Position numbers and translations under genes: made by a program. Of a stretch of 64,000 bases of DNA, positions 35,029-42,861 are shown in pieces (positions within the stretch are counted from its first letter, which is position 1; each line of letters starts with the position of its first letter). Under the pieces are notes generated by a model that saw only the letters and a program-made list of their open reading frames with translations, was not told the origin of the DNA and did not search any database. Source of the stretch: Leifsonia tongyongensis (GTDB taxonomy: Bacteria > Actinomycetota > Actinomycetes > Actinomycetales > Microbacteriaceae); NCBI RefSeq assembly GCF_010686705.1, contig NZ_JAAGWY010000001.1:682001-746000 (forward strand), given 5' to 3'.

Positions 35029-35586
35029 TCAGCGGATGACCCGCGCCCACAGGTTCTCGATGTCGCCGGCGGTGCTGCGCTCCATCCATTCCAGGTGCAC
35101 CGGCTGTCCGCCGTCCCGGTCGAGCATCCGCACCCCGTCACCCAGCAGGATGGGCGCGATGTGCAGCAGCACCTCGTCGAGCAGGCCGGCCTCGAGGCAG
35201 GCACGTGCCGTCGCCGCGCCGAGCACGACCACGTACCCGCCATTGGCTGCCGCCCTCGCGACCTCGACCGCATCCTGCAGCTCGCCGGAGAGAAAGGTGT
35301 AACCCTCGCGTGCCGGTTCGTCAGGATCGCGGGTGAGCACGAACATCGGGCCGGACCAGGCGCCACCGTAGGGCGCTCCCTCCGGGGAGCCGGCGGGATG
35401 CGCATCCGCCGCCGCGCCGCCACGGAACGTGTTCCCACCGATGAGCAGGGCACCGATGCGCGGCATCAGCTCGTCGACCGAAGGGTTCGGCGTTCCGGCG
35501 AACGGGCCGACCCAGTCCATGGCGCCGCGGGGGCCTGTGATGAAACCGTCGAGCGACATCGTCGCGTGGAACAGCACCTTCGCCAT
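35029..35586 (-). CDS. Dihydrofolate reductase-fold protein (RibD C-terminal-like)
   Basis: 185 residues. KVLFHATMSLDGFITGP at the start, LLIGGNTFRGG, VLTRDP and GGYVVVLGAATARACLEAGLLDEV match the DHFR/RibD reductase fold common in actinobacteria as stand-alone proteins. Real DHFR activity is not implied. The ATG at 35586 has AAGGAG at six bases; the ATG two codons upstream abuts the same site and is less likely. It follows an SDR gene by 29 bases. Confidence 0.85.
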   Translation of the reverse strand: MAKVLFHATMSLDGFITGPRGAMDWVGPFAGTPNPSVDELMPRIGALLIGGNTFRGGAAADAHPAGSPEGAPYGGAWSGPMFVLTRDPDEPAREGYTFLSGELQDAVEVARAAANGGYVVVLGAATARACLEAGLLDEVLLHIAPILLGDGVRMLDRDGGQPVHLEWMERSTAGDIENLWARVIR

Positions 35587-35615
35587 CGCCATCTCCTTCT
35601 TCGCACCGCTCGAAC

Positions 35616-36512
35616 CTACGTGCGGCCGGTGAAACCCTCCATGGTCGTGTAGACGCCGAAGACCCGGTCTGCCACGGCATCCCACGCCTTCGTCGGCAGG
35701 ATCCCCTTCATGGCCTTGGCCAGCCCGACCGTCCACGGAAGCAGCAGCATCGGCCTGCCGGCGAGCATCGCCCGCCAGACCCGGTCGACCACGTACGCGG
35801 GTTCCATCACCGGCGTCATGAGTGGCCCACGTGCGCCCTCGAACATCCCGGTCGAGATGTAGCTGGGCGCGACGGTCGTCACCTTGACGTGACCGAAGCC
35901 CTGCTGCCTCAGTTCGAGCCGCAACGAGTCGCTCCACCCGATCACGGCCCATTTCGACGCTGCGTAGACACTCATGCGCGGGTTCGCGACCGTACCTGCA
36001 GCGGATGCGATGTTGACGATGCGTGCTTCCCGGGTGCTCTCGATCATCCCGGGCAGGAACTCGCGGGTGATGTACATCGGGGCGAGGGCGTTGACCTGCA
36101 TGGTCGGGCGGGTGTCGTCGCCGTTGTCGTGCTCCCAGAAGAACTTGCCACGAACGATGCCCGCGTTGTTGATGAGCACGTCGATCGTGCCGACCTCTTT
36201 GCGTACCACCTGCGCGGTCTGGGCGATCGCTCCGAGCTCGCCGACGTCGACGACGAACGGATGGACGGTGGTGGCCGGCCGGCCCGCAGCCGAACTCGGG
36301 GATCGACCGGGCGCACCCCACGGCGCCTCGTCACGGTCGGCGATGACGATGGCGCGCAACTCGATGGCGACGCGATCGAGGGCTTCGGCATCCTTGTCCC
36401 ACAGCACGACGGCGCGTGCGCCCTCGCGCACGGCACGCTCGGCGTACAGCCTGCCCATGCCGGACGCCGCGCCGGTGATGAGGATTCGGGCGCCCCGCAC
36501 GGTTCTGGTCAT
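35616..36512 (-). CDS. SDR-family oxidoreductase
   Basis: 298 residues, longer than a classical SDR because of an insert (about residues 65-85) and a C-terminal extension with a hydrophobic segment (LLLPWTVGLAKAMKG), as in SDRs annotated as ketoreductases near lipid genes. TGAASGMG loop, NNAG, and YAASK active site. ATG at 36512 has GGAGGG immediately upstream; longer starts have no support. Substrate unknown. Confidence 0.85.
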   Translation of the reverse strand: MTRTVRGARILITGAASGMGRLYAERAVREGARAVVLWDKDAEALDRVAIELRAIVIADRDEAPWGAPGRSPSSAAGRPATTVHPFVVDVGELGAIAQTAQVVRKEVGTIDVLINNAGIVRGKFFWEHDNGDDTRPTMQVNALAPMYITREFLPGMIESTREARIVNIASAAGTVANPRMSVYAASKWAVIGWSDSLRLELRQQGFGHVKVTTVAPSYISTGMFEGARGPLMTPVMEPAYVVDRVWRAMLAGRPMLLLPWTVGLAKAMKGILPTKAWDAVADRVFGVYTTMEGFTGRT

Positions 36513-36536
36513 CCCTCCATTGTGGCCGCCCGCGGT

Positions 36537-36593
36537 CGACTCGGCGGAAACTCCCCTCATCCGGGGTTGGGAAGGGGAGTTGGCGCCGACTCG
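36537..36593. terminator. Stem-loop after alkylation-repair gene, family shared with 26070 and 48902
   Basis: Arms 36537-36557 and 36573-36593 pair at 18 of 21 positions around a 15-base loop. CGACTCGGCG, AACTCCCCT and AGGGGAGTT are the shared blocks. It lies 3' of the reverse-strand AlkD-like gene. Confidence 0.7.
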
Positions 36594-36631
36594 GAGGGGG
36601 CGGGTGCCGGGGAAGGCGCGTGAGGCACGCG

Positions 36632-37363
36632 TCAGCGCGCGGCGCGGTAGGCGGCGCGCTGGGCGGGTGCGAGGTGCTCCGTCGCATAGCTGAGCATGGT
36701 GCGCGGCATGGCCGGCGCGTGCGCGTCGAGGAATGAGAGCAGCTCGACCTGGTCGACGCGCTTGCCGACTTCGCGCAGCATCCAGCCGACTGCTTTCTGC
36801 ATGAGGTCTTCCCGATCGTCGAGGAGGCGCTCTGCGAGCGCGAGGGTGGTGGATGCGTCACCGCGCTTGATGAACGCGAAGGTCGACAGCACGGCCACCC
36901 TCCGCTCCCACAGGACGTCGCTCCCAGCCAGCTCGAACAGCAGGTCGCGCGGCCGGTCGACGAGGTACTCGCCGAGCACGAACTCGGCCGAGCCGTCGAC
37001 GAGGTCCCAGTTGTTGACCCGTCCGCGGCGCACCCCGGCGAGATAGAAGTCGGCGAGGCGCTCGCGCTGGGCGTCATCGCGCGCCTTCGGGCGGCTCGCG
37101 CGCTCGAAGAGCCTGTTCAGGATGACCAGGCCGGCCAGCCGATGCTCGTGGACGCCGCTGTCGAGCAGCACTCCGATCTCCTCGAGGGGCAGCTCGGCGA
37201 AACGCTTGGCGACGGCCCTGGTCGCCGGGACGCGCACACCGATGAAGACGTCGCCTTCGCCGTACTGGCCCGGCCCCGTCTTGAAGAACCGCTGCAGGAA
37301 CACGGCGTCGTCGGGGTCGGCGACCTCGGCGAGCGCATCCATGACCTGAACGGCTGTTCCCAT
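36632..37363 (-). CDS. DNA alkylation repair protein (AlkD-like HEAT-repeat)
   Basis: 243 residues, all-helical HEAT-like repeats. VFIGVRVPATRAVAKRFAEL, HEHRLAGLVILNRLF, NNWDLVDGSAEFVLGEYLV and AVGWMLREVGKRV are the conserved blocks of the AlkC/AlkD-type glycosylases that remove 3-methyladenine or 7-methylguanine. ATG at 37363 lies six bases from TAGGCT on the minus strand, a leaderless start. Confidence 0.9.
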   Translation of the reverse strand: MGTAVQVMDALAEVADPDDAVFLQRFFKTGPGQYGEGDVFIGVRVPATRAVAKRFAELPLEEIGVLLDSGVHEHRLAGLVILNRLFERASRPKARDDAQRERLADFYLAGVRRGRVNNWDLVDGSAEFVLGEYLVDRPRDLLFELAGSDVLWERRVAVLSTFAFIKRGDASTTLALAERLLDDREDLMQKAVGWMLREVGKRVDQVELLSFLDAHAPAMPRTMLSYATEHLAPAQRAAYRAAR

Positions 37364-37548
37364 GCGGAGAGCCTACGCTGGCGGCGGAAACGTGCGTGCG
37401 AGCGTGTCCTGGCGCAACTTTTCGCCAAGGTCGTCAAGAAAACGCTCGACCTGCGCGGCTAGGCTCGAAGAGGGTGTGCATCGCGCGCCGCCAGAGAGAC
37501 GAGCACAGTGCCGCGCCCGCGGCTCGACCACACGACGGGAGGTTCGCC

Positions 37549-38985
37549 ATGTCACAGTCCGTATCCCAGTTCGACGCGGAAGCAATTGTCGGAGAGCCCG
37601 AGGTCGTCGAGGACGTCCGTGGCGCTCGCGGCCTGGTCGGGCATCCGGGCTGGCTCCGCCTGAAGGCGGCAGCGATCGCGCTCCAGCCGCTCCAGGTCAA
37701 GGACGGATCGGTTCCGGAGGACGGCGACAAGCACGCCGCGAAGGGCCACATCGCCGAGATCGTCGACGCCATCGCCGAGCTCGCCCCCTTCTTCCCGCAC
37801 GACAGCGCGTACCTCGACGCACTCACCGCCGATTTCCGTCGCTGGTCGGATGAGGGCCTCGGAGTGCCCGACTTCCTGGACTCGCTGAACGCGTTCCAGC
37901 CGCAGCAGCACCGCATCGACGGCCTCGGACACCTCGTCGTGTTCCCCATGTACACGCAGAACGGAAGCACCGACCGCCTCGTCGAGGCTGTGCTCGTCGA
38001 GGTGATCTGGCCGGAGTTCGTCGCCGAGCTCGAGGCGGGCGACTACGGCAACAAGCTGTTCGTCCCCATCCGCTTCGTCGACTTCACCCCCGGCTACGAC
38101 ACGAACTCGGCGGTCCTGTTCCCGGAGACCGTCGCGATGCGCGAGATCCCGACGTTCACCTGGGGCGCGATCTTCCAGGACCGCGAGGCCGCCCGCTACC
38201 GGCGCGTGGTGCGAGCTGCCGCCGAGATCACGAAGCTCGACCTTCCGGCCGATGCGGCGCGGATGCTCGACGACCAGTCGCTCACGGAGGAGACCTTCGT
38301 GATGTGGGATCTCATCCACGATCGCAGCCACATGCGCGGCGACCTGCCGTTCGACCCGTTCATGATCAAGCAGCGCATGCCCTTCTTCCTGTACTCGCTC
38401 GAAGAGCTCCGCTGCGACCTGACGGCCTTCCGCGAGTCGGTGAAGCTGGAGCGCGAGCTCTCCGCCCTGCCGAATGGGGGGCTGACGGATGCGCAGCGCC
38501 AGGTGCGCGACCACGCTCACCTCGTGCAGTACGCGATCATCTTCGACCGCATCTTCCGGTTCGCCATCACCGGCAGCCGGGTGCGCAACTACGACGGCCT
38601 CGGCGGCCAGTTGCTGTTCGCGTGGATGCACCAGCACCATGTGCTGCACTGGACGGACACCCAGCTCACCATCGACTGGGAGGCTGTGCCTGAAGTCGTC
38701 GTGGCGCTCAGCGACCGGATCAACGAGTTGTACTGGCGTTCGATCGACCGCCCCAAGGTGGCGCACTGGCTCGCGGCATACGAGATGCTCACCGAGACGG
38801 TGACGCCGAACCCGGCATCGAACTGGGCCCGAGGGCTCCCGGACGAGGTGCTCGCCGGTCCTCCGAAGGGCTACACCGACCAGGTGCTGGACGACGAATT
38901 CCCGCTGTCGATGTTCTACGAGGCGCTCAGCAAGAAGATGATCGGCGTGATCGAGTCGACCGCCGGGATCCGCGGCGACGACTGA
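37549..38985 (+). CDS. DUF6421 family protein
   Basis: 478 residues, resembling the actinobacterial DUF6421 family, whose function is unknown. No signal peptide or membrane helix. Histidine-rich motifs that could hold a metal: HDRSH at 257-261 (in FVMWDLIHDRSHMRGDLPFD) and HQHHVLHW at 361-368. ATG at 37549 follows GGGAGG at six bases. The next gene, an SDR, starts one base after its stop, and the threonine aldolase gene follows, so the three probably form one operon. A reductase partner is suggested by this layout, but the reaction is unknown. Confidence 0.75.
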   Translation: MSQSVSQFDAEAIVGEPEVVEDVRGARGLVGHPGWLRLKAAAIALQPLQVKDGSVPEDGDKHAAKGHIAEIVDAIAELAPFFPHDSAYLDALTADFRRWSDEGLGVPDFLDSLNAFQPQQHRIDGLGHLVVFPMYTQNGSTDRLVEAVLVEVIWPEFVAELEAGDYGNKLFVPIRFVDFTPGYDTNSAVLFPETVAMREIPTFTWGAIFQDREAARYRRVVRAAAEITKLDLPADAARMLDDQSLTEETFVMWDLIHDRSHMRGDLPFDPFMIKQRMPFFLYSLEELRCDLTAFRESVKLERELSALPNGGLTDAQRQVRDHAHLVQYAIIFDRIFRFAITGSRVRNYDGLGGQLLFAWMHQHHVLHWTDTQLTIDWEAVPEVVVALSDRINELYWRSIDRPKVAHWLAAYEMLTETVTPNPASNWARGLPDEVLAGPPKGYTDQVLDDEFPLSMFYEALSKKMIGVIESTAGIRGDD

Positions 38986-38986
38986 C

Positions 38987-39670
38987 GTGGATCCTATGGC
39001 CGAGGGAGTGCGCGGACGCACGGTTCTCATCGCCGGGGCGACCAGCGCGAGCGGTGAAGCCGTCGCATCAGCGTTGGTCGCCGCCGGGGCGTTCGTCCTG
39101 GCTGTCGGTACGCGTGAGGATGCACTGGAGCGCCTGGCGCAGGCCGTCCCCGGCGTGGACACCCGTGTCTGCGATCTCGGCGACCGGTCGGCGGTGGCGG
39201 AGCTCGCCATGCGCATCCACGTGAAGTTCGGCCGGATCGACGGCCTCGTGCACCTGGTCGGCGGCTGGCGCGGAGGCGGCGGGATCGAGGGACAGACCGA
39301 CGAGGACTGGGAATTCCTGGAACGCGCCTTCACGACGCTGCGGAACACGACCCGGGTGTTCTACGAGGACCTGGCGGCGTCGCCGGCCGGGAGGCTGGCG
39401 ATCGTGTCCGCGACCGCTGTCGAGCATCCGCAGGCCGGCGGCGCCAACTATGCCGCGGCGAAGGCGGCGGGAGATGCGTGGACTCGAGCGGTCGCCCAGG
39501 GCTTCAGGAAGGAAGCCCCGAACGCTGCAGCGGTGATCTTCGTGGTGAAGGCGCTCGCCGGGCTCGAGGGGCTGCTTGCGGAGCGTGTGGTGGAGTTGTG
39601 GGATGCCGATCCCTCCACAATCAACGGCGAGCGGCAGTTGCTCACAGCCCTGGACTCCGCGACCGCGTGA
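38987..39670 (+). CDS. SDR-family protein, partner of DUF6421 gene
   Basis: 227 residues. Cofactor loop IAGATSASGEA and active site NYAAAKAAG; the usual NNAG motif is replaced by HLVGGWRGGGG, so it is a divergent SDR. GTG at 38987 is one base after the DUF6421 stop (ATG 38996 is an alternative). This tight spacing implies co-translation with DUF6421. Confidence 0.8.
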   Translation: MDPMAEGVRGRTVLIAGATSASGEAVASALVAAGAFVLAVGTREDALERLAQAVPGVDTRVCDLGDRSAVAELAMRIHVKFGRIDGLVHLVGGWRGGGGIEGQTDEDWEFLERAFTTLRNTTRVFYEDLAASPAGRLAIVSATAVEHPQAGGANYAAAKAAGDAWTRAVAQGFRKEAPNAAAVIFVVKALAGLEGLLAERVVELWDADPSTINGERQLLTALDSATA

Positions 39671-39697
39671 GCGCCCAAGTTACGCAAGGATAGACGA

Positions 39698-40768
39698 GTG
39701 ACTCTGCAACTCCATGACCTGAACCTGCGCGGGTTCGCATCCGACAACTATGCGGGCGTGCATCCTGAAATCCTCGACGCGATCGCCGCCGCCAACGAGG
39801 GCCACCAGATCGCCTACGGCGAAGACGTCTACACGGCGCGACTGCATGAGGTGTTCGCGGAGCACTTCGGCGCCGGCGTGGAGGTGTTCCCCGTCTTCAA
39901 CGGCACAGGGTCGAACGTCGTCAGCCTGCAGTCGATGATTCCGCGCTGGGGTGCCGTCGTCTGTGCGAAGACCGCTCACATCAACACCGACGAGGCCGGC
40001 GCCCCTGAGCGCGTGGCCGGAATCAAGCTGCTCCCGGTCGAGACGCCCGACGGCAAGCTGACGCCCGAGCTGATCGACCGCGAGGCCTGGGGCTGGGGTG
40101 ACGAGCACCGCGCCCAGCCGCTCGTCGTGTCGATCACGCAGACCACCGAGCTCGGCACGGCGTACTCGGTCGACGAGGTCAAGGCCATCGCCGATCACGT
40201 CCACGGTCTGGGCATGAAGCTGCACATGGACGGGGCGCGTATCTCGAACGCGGCGGCGACGCTCGGTGTGCCGCTGCGGGCGTTCACCCGCGACGCCGGT
40301 GTCGACGTGCTGGGCTTCGGCGGAACGAAGAACGGCATGCTCTACGGCGAGGCCGTCGTCGTGCTGAACCCGGAGGCGTCCGACGGGCTCATCTACCTGC
40401 GCAAACTGAACATGCAGCTGGCCTCGAAGATGCGCTTCATCTCCGCCCAGCTCATCGCGCTGCTGACCGACGAGCTGTGGCTGCGCTCGGCGTCGCACGC
40501 CAACGCCATGGCCGCTCGCCTCCGCACGGCTCTCGAAGAGGGTGTCGCCAGCGGCGAGATCAGCGGTGTGGGTTTCAGCCAGCTCACGCAGGCCAACGCG
40601 GTCTTCGCGACGCTGCCGGCGGGGGTCGCGGATCGTCTTCGAGGGCATTTCCGCTTCTACGACTGGGACGCCGCGCGCAACGAGGTCCGGTGGATGTGCT
40701 CGTTCGACACGACCGAGGCCGACATCGACGCCTTCGTCGCCGCGCTGAAGTTCGAGCTCCACGCCTAG
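39698..40768 (+). CDS. Low-specificity L-threonine aldolase
   Basis: PLP enzyme that cleaves threonine to glycine and acetaldehyde. 356 residues. ASDNYAGVHPEIL at the start, GEDVYTARLHEVFAEHFG, HMDGARISNAA and DVLGFGGTKNGMLYGEA with the PLP lysine. Typical TA family length. GTG at 39698 follows AAGGA at seven bases; it lies 27 bases after the SDR gene. Together with tdh-kbl at 50.5-52.8 kb the genome has two threonine-to-glycine routes. Confidence 0.92.
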   Translation: MTLQLHDLNLRGFASDNYAGVHPEILDAIAAANEGHQIAYGEDVYTARLHEVFAEHFGAGVEVFPVFNGTGSNVVSLQSMIPRWGAVVCAKTAHINTDEAGAPERVAGIKLLPVETPDGKLTPELIDREAWGWGDEHRAQPLVVSITQTTELGTAYSVDEVKAIADHVHGLGMKLHMDGARISNAAATLGVPLRAFTRDAGVDVLGFGGTKNGMLYGEAVVVLNPEASDGLIYLRKLNMQLASKMRFISAQLIALLTDELWLRSASHANAMAARLRTALEEGVASGEISGVGFSQLTQANAVFATLPAGVADRLRGHFRFYDWDAARNEVRWMCSFDTTEADIDAFVAALKFELHA

Positions 40769-40837
40769 GATCCTGCGCGGATCGGCTCGAATCCGGCCGA
40801 AAGAGCGGAAATGTGCCCCAGGCGAGGGTCAGACTGA

Positions 40838-40903
40838 CACTCCAAGTGGGGTACAAAACATGTCCTCATTTTGGCCCACACGGGTCCTCTTTTTCGCTAC
40901 ACT
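40838..40903 (+). promoter_or_regulatory. Promoter block, copy 1
   Basis: The 45 bases 40838-40882 match 41096-41140 at 40 of 45 positions, including GGGGTACA, TGTCCTCATTTTG and CCCACACG. A -10-like TACACT (40898-40903) follows 15 bases after the repeat. Conservation of the repeat and of a downstream -10 in both copies points to a shared activator or sigma-factor site. Confidence 0.55.
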
Positions 40904-40908
40904 TCAAG

Positions 40909-41008
40909 AGTCGCCGCGGAACCCGAATAATCCACGGTCGATACCCCGAAAACGCATGACGGGATGTGTGGGTCACCCTAGGACCCGCACACCCCGTCAT
41001 CGTTGTTT
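40909..41008 (+). ncRNA. Candidate short RNA between the two promoter blocks
   Basis: If promoter copy 1 is active, transcription would start near 40909 and stop at the 19-base-pair stem-loop (40956-41000) followed by CGTTGTTT, giving an RNA of about 100 bases with no reading frame. This is inferred from promoter and terminator signals only. The stem-loop could instead terminate the threonine aldolase operon. Confidence 0.35.
40956..41008. terminator. Strong stem-loop with short T-rich tail
   Basis: Arms 40956-40974 (ATGACGGGATGTGTGGGTC) and 40982-41000 pair over 19 bases with two G-U pairs around a seven-base loop, followed by CGTTGTTT on the plus strand. It is the most classical terminator in the window. 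Confidence 0.75.
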
Positions 41009-41095
41009 AAGGCCAACGGCGGCGAGGCCGATGAAAAAGCCGGTCAGCGGCCAGAAATCGCGCGGATGGTACCCCCCGAAAAGGGGCGGCGATGC

Positions 41096-41160
41096 CACTC
41101 CAACTGGGGTACACATCGTGTCCTCATTTTGACCCACACGACGTATTTGCTGGCTAAGCT
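41096..41160 (+). promoter_or_regulatory. Promoter block, copy 2, upstream of SipW operon
   Basis: Repeat at 41096-41140 (40 of 45 bases identical to copy 1), then a -10-like TAAGCT at 41155-41160, 14 bases after the repeat. Expected start near 41167, giving a leader of about 117 bases for the secreted-protein/SipW operon. Confidence 0.55.
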
Positions 41161-41283
41161 CGCACTGCTGCATCCGAGTTTCACACACGTTCAACCCGAA
41201 TAGACGTGGACCGGGGACCCGAACCCCCGAGACTCACGTTCCAACCCGACCATTGCAGCCCAGAATGGAACAGGAACACCGTC

Positions 41284-41721
41284 ATGCCCAAAATCCGCAA
41301 ATCCACGACCCTGAAAGCCGCCGCAGTCGCCCTGGGGGTCGCCGGCATCGTCGGACTCACCGTCTCGAGCGCTGCAAGCCTCAACCTTTCAGGCGGAACG
41401 ATCGGCGCAGGAACAACCGTCGTCGCCGCCTGCCAGCCGGCCGCCACACCCATCACGGTGAACTTCACGTCGGTCTACTCTGCGACCCCCACCGCCGGCT
41501 ACACGGTGGCCAGCGTCAACCTCGGCGCCATTGCTGCCGCCTGCCAGGGCCAGTCGCTGAAGGTGACACTCGCCAACTCGTCGAACACACAGCTCATCGA
41601 GCTCACCGGCACCGTACCGACGACCGGATCGGGACCGTACACGGTCTCCCTCTCCGTTCCCGCCGGCACTCCCATCCCCGCGACCTCGGTCGTCGCCACC
41701 TCGGTGGTCGTCTACAACTAG
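41284..41721 (+). CDS. Small secreted protein, probable SipW substrate
   Basis: 145 residues. Basic N-terminus and hydrophobic core (MPKIRKSTTLKAAAVALGVA, then GIVGLTVSSAAS) form a signal peptide of the kind processed by SipW-type peptidases, with likely cleavage near residues 31-36. The mature part is Thr/Ser/Val-rich, with predicted beta-strands and two cysteines (50 and 87). The motif AACQGQSLKVTL is echoed as AACRGLALQLTV in the protein encoded two genes downstream. ATG at 41284 follows AGGA at eight bases; the longer frame has no ribosome site. It resembles TasA/camelysin-like surface or fibre proteins in layout, but no sequence identity is claimed. Confidence 0.7.
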   Translation: MPKIRKSTTLKAAAVALGVAGIVGLTVSSAASLNLSGGTIGAGTTVVAACQPAATPITVNFTSVYSATPTAGYTVASVNLGAIAAACQGQSLKVTLANSSNTQLIELTGTVPTTGSGPYTVSLSVPAGTPIPATSVVATSVVVYN

Positions 41722-41764
41722 GTGGTCGGCGGCGCGGCCCTGCGCCGCCGCCATCTGTGCGGTC

Positions 41765-42343
41765 ATGGAACCCGAATCCACGACAGTACACACGAGGGCT
41801 TGGCGGGCAGTTCGGATCGGTCTCGGATCCGTGCTGGTCGTCATCCTCGCAATCCTCGTCTGGCCTACCAGCCTCGGCGGGTGCACCACCATGACCGTCG
41901 TCTCCGGTCACTCCATGGAGCCGACATTCCACACCGGCGACCTCGTCGTCGCGCGGTGCGGAACGCCTGCGGTCGGCGACATCGTCATCTACCAGCCCCC
42001 CGGTATCGCCGAGCGCGCGCAGATCATCCATCGCATCATTGCCGCCGGCAGCAACGGCGGCTGGGTGATGCAAGGTGACAACAACGACTTCAGAGACCCG
42101 TGGCAGCCGACCGACCACGACATCCTCGGCATCGCGCTTCTCAAGATCCCGTCAGTCGGCTCGCTGCTGCGGGCACCGCTCGTGTGGTCATCCCTGCTTC
42201 TCATGGCCGCCGCGCTGCTGGTGTGGCCGGCCCGCGAACGCGTCCTCGGGAGACGAACGGCAGCCCTCGCGTCGACCGCTGAAGCCTTCGACGACCACCA
42301 GGCGACAGAGGCCGAAGCAGACAGGAAGGTGGTCGTGTCATGA
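41765..42343 (+). CDS. Signal peptidase I, SipW (ER/archaeal) type
   Basis: 192 residues. Membrane helix about 15-35, catalytic Ser50 in VVSGHSMEPTFHTGD, and His89 in QIIHRII where ordinary bacterial enzymes have Lys, so it is the Ser/His SipW type. MQGDNND (102-108) is the downstream conserved box. A second helix (about 138-155) and a charged tail follow. The gene lies between two small secreted-protein genes, 43 bases after the first and overlapping the second by four (ATGA). SipW enzymes process matrix proteins such as TasA in Bacillus. The obvious clients here are its two neighbours. Confidence 0.9.
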   Translation: MEPESTTVHTRAWRAVRIGLGSVLVVILAILVWPTSLGGCTTMTVVSGHSMEPTFHTGDLVVARCGTPAVGDIVIYQPPGIAERAQIIHRIIAAGSNGGWVMQGDNNDFRDPWQPTDHDILGIALLKIPSVGSLLRAPLVWSSLLLMAAALLVWPARERVLGRRTAALASTAEAFDDHQATEAEADRKVVVS

Positions 42344-42744
42344 AAGCCGTCCGCCTGCTCGCTGTCGTGGCGGCCGTCTCCGGTATCGTCGCCGTCTCCC
42401 TGTCCAGCGCATCCGCCCTCGCCGTTCAGGCCGGCTCCCTCGGTTCGTACACGATCTCCTCTGCCTGCACCGCATCGACCTTGACGGTGTCATCGATCAA
42501 CGTGACCGGCAACAACACCTCGACCGTGCTGATCTCGAATGTGCCGGCCGCCTGTCGCGGCCTGGCGCTCCAGCTCACGGTCTACGGCGCGGTCGGGGCG
42601 GTACGAGGCACCGCGACGACCACCACCACGGACCTGGGTACGACGACGACGGTCGCCCTCGACACGACGATCCACCTCAATCAGGTCAAGGGGGTCGCCC
42701 TGGCGATCGACGGAAGCGGCATCAACACCACCTGGGCCGGCTGA
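42340..42744 (+). CDS. Second small secreted protein, probable SipW substrate
   Basis: 134 residues. Signal peptide MKAVRLLAVVAAVSGIVAVS and cleavage near residues 28-30, then a Ser/Thr/Val-rich beta-type domain with cysteines 43 and 72. The PAACRGLALQLTVYG segment corresponds to AAACQGQSLKVTLAN in the first secreted protein, so the two are distant relatives. ATG overlaps the SipW stop by four bases; the three genes are one operon. A poly-Thr stretch (TTTTTDLGTTTT) is unusual and may be exposed. Confidence 0.72.
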   Translation: MKAVRLLAVVAAVSGIVAVSLSSASALAVQAGSLGSYTISSACTASTLTVSSINVTGNNTSTVLISNVPAACRGLALQLTVYGAVGAVRGTATTTTTDLGTTTTVALDTTIHLNQVKGVALAIDGSGINTTWAG

Positions 42745-42861
42745 CACCGCAGATCGGCGCTTCGCTCCGTGTATGTGTGTGCATGGAATAACCAGGACCC
42801 CACTGCGTTGAACGGTGATGGCAATGGCGCCATCCGACCGTCCAGACCATTTGGAGACACA

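Larger units (their letters stand above)
40769..41283. other. 515-base intergenic region with duplicated promoter block
   Basis: No convincing protein gene. From left to right it holds two GC-rich half-palindromes right after the aldolase stop, promoter block copy 1 (40838-40903), a strong stem-loop (40956-41000), a GC-rich segment (41009-41095) with a small CCCCC-GAAAA-GGGG hairpin, promoter block copy 2 (41096-41160), and a leader of about 115 bases before the first secreted-protein gene. A 33-codon minus-strand frame ending at the stem-loop is noted but not accepted. Confidence 0.7.

Noticed and set aside
40783-40801. GGCTCGAATCC resembling a tRNA T-arm
   Set aside because: No acceptor, D or anticodon arms can be built around it.
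40997-41095. 33-codon minus-strand frame ending at the stem-loop, with a hydrophobic segment (FWPLTGFFIGLAAVGL)
   Set aside because: No ribosome site, weak third-position bias and no conservation evidence; the hydrophobic stretch may be chance. Kept only as an alternative explanation for the stem-loop.
41009-41095. Possible riboswitch (c-di-GMP or other) upstream of the SipW operon
   Set aside because: The segment is GC-rich with a small GAAAA-loop hairpin, but the conserved GEMM-I, cobalamin, SAM or glycine motifs are not present.
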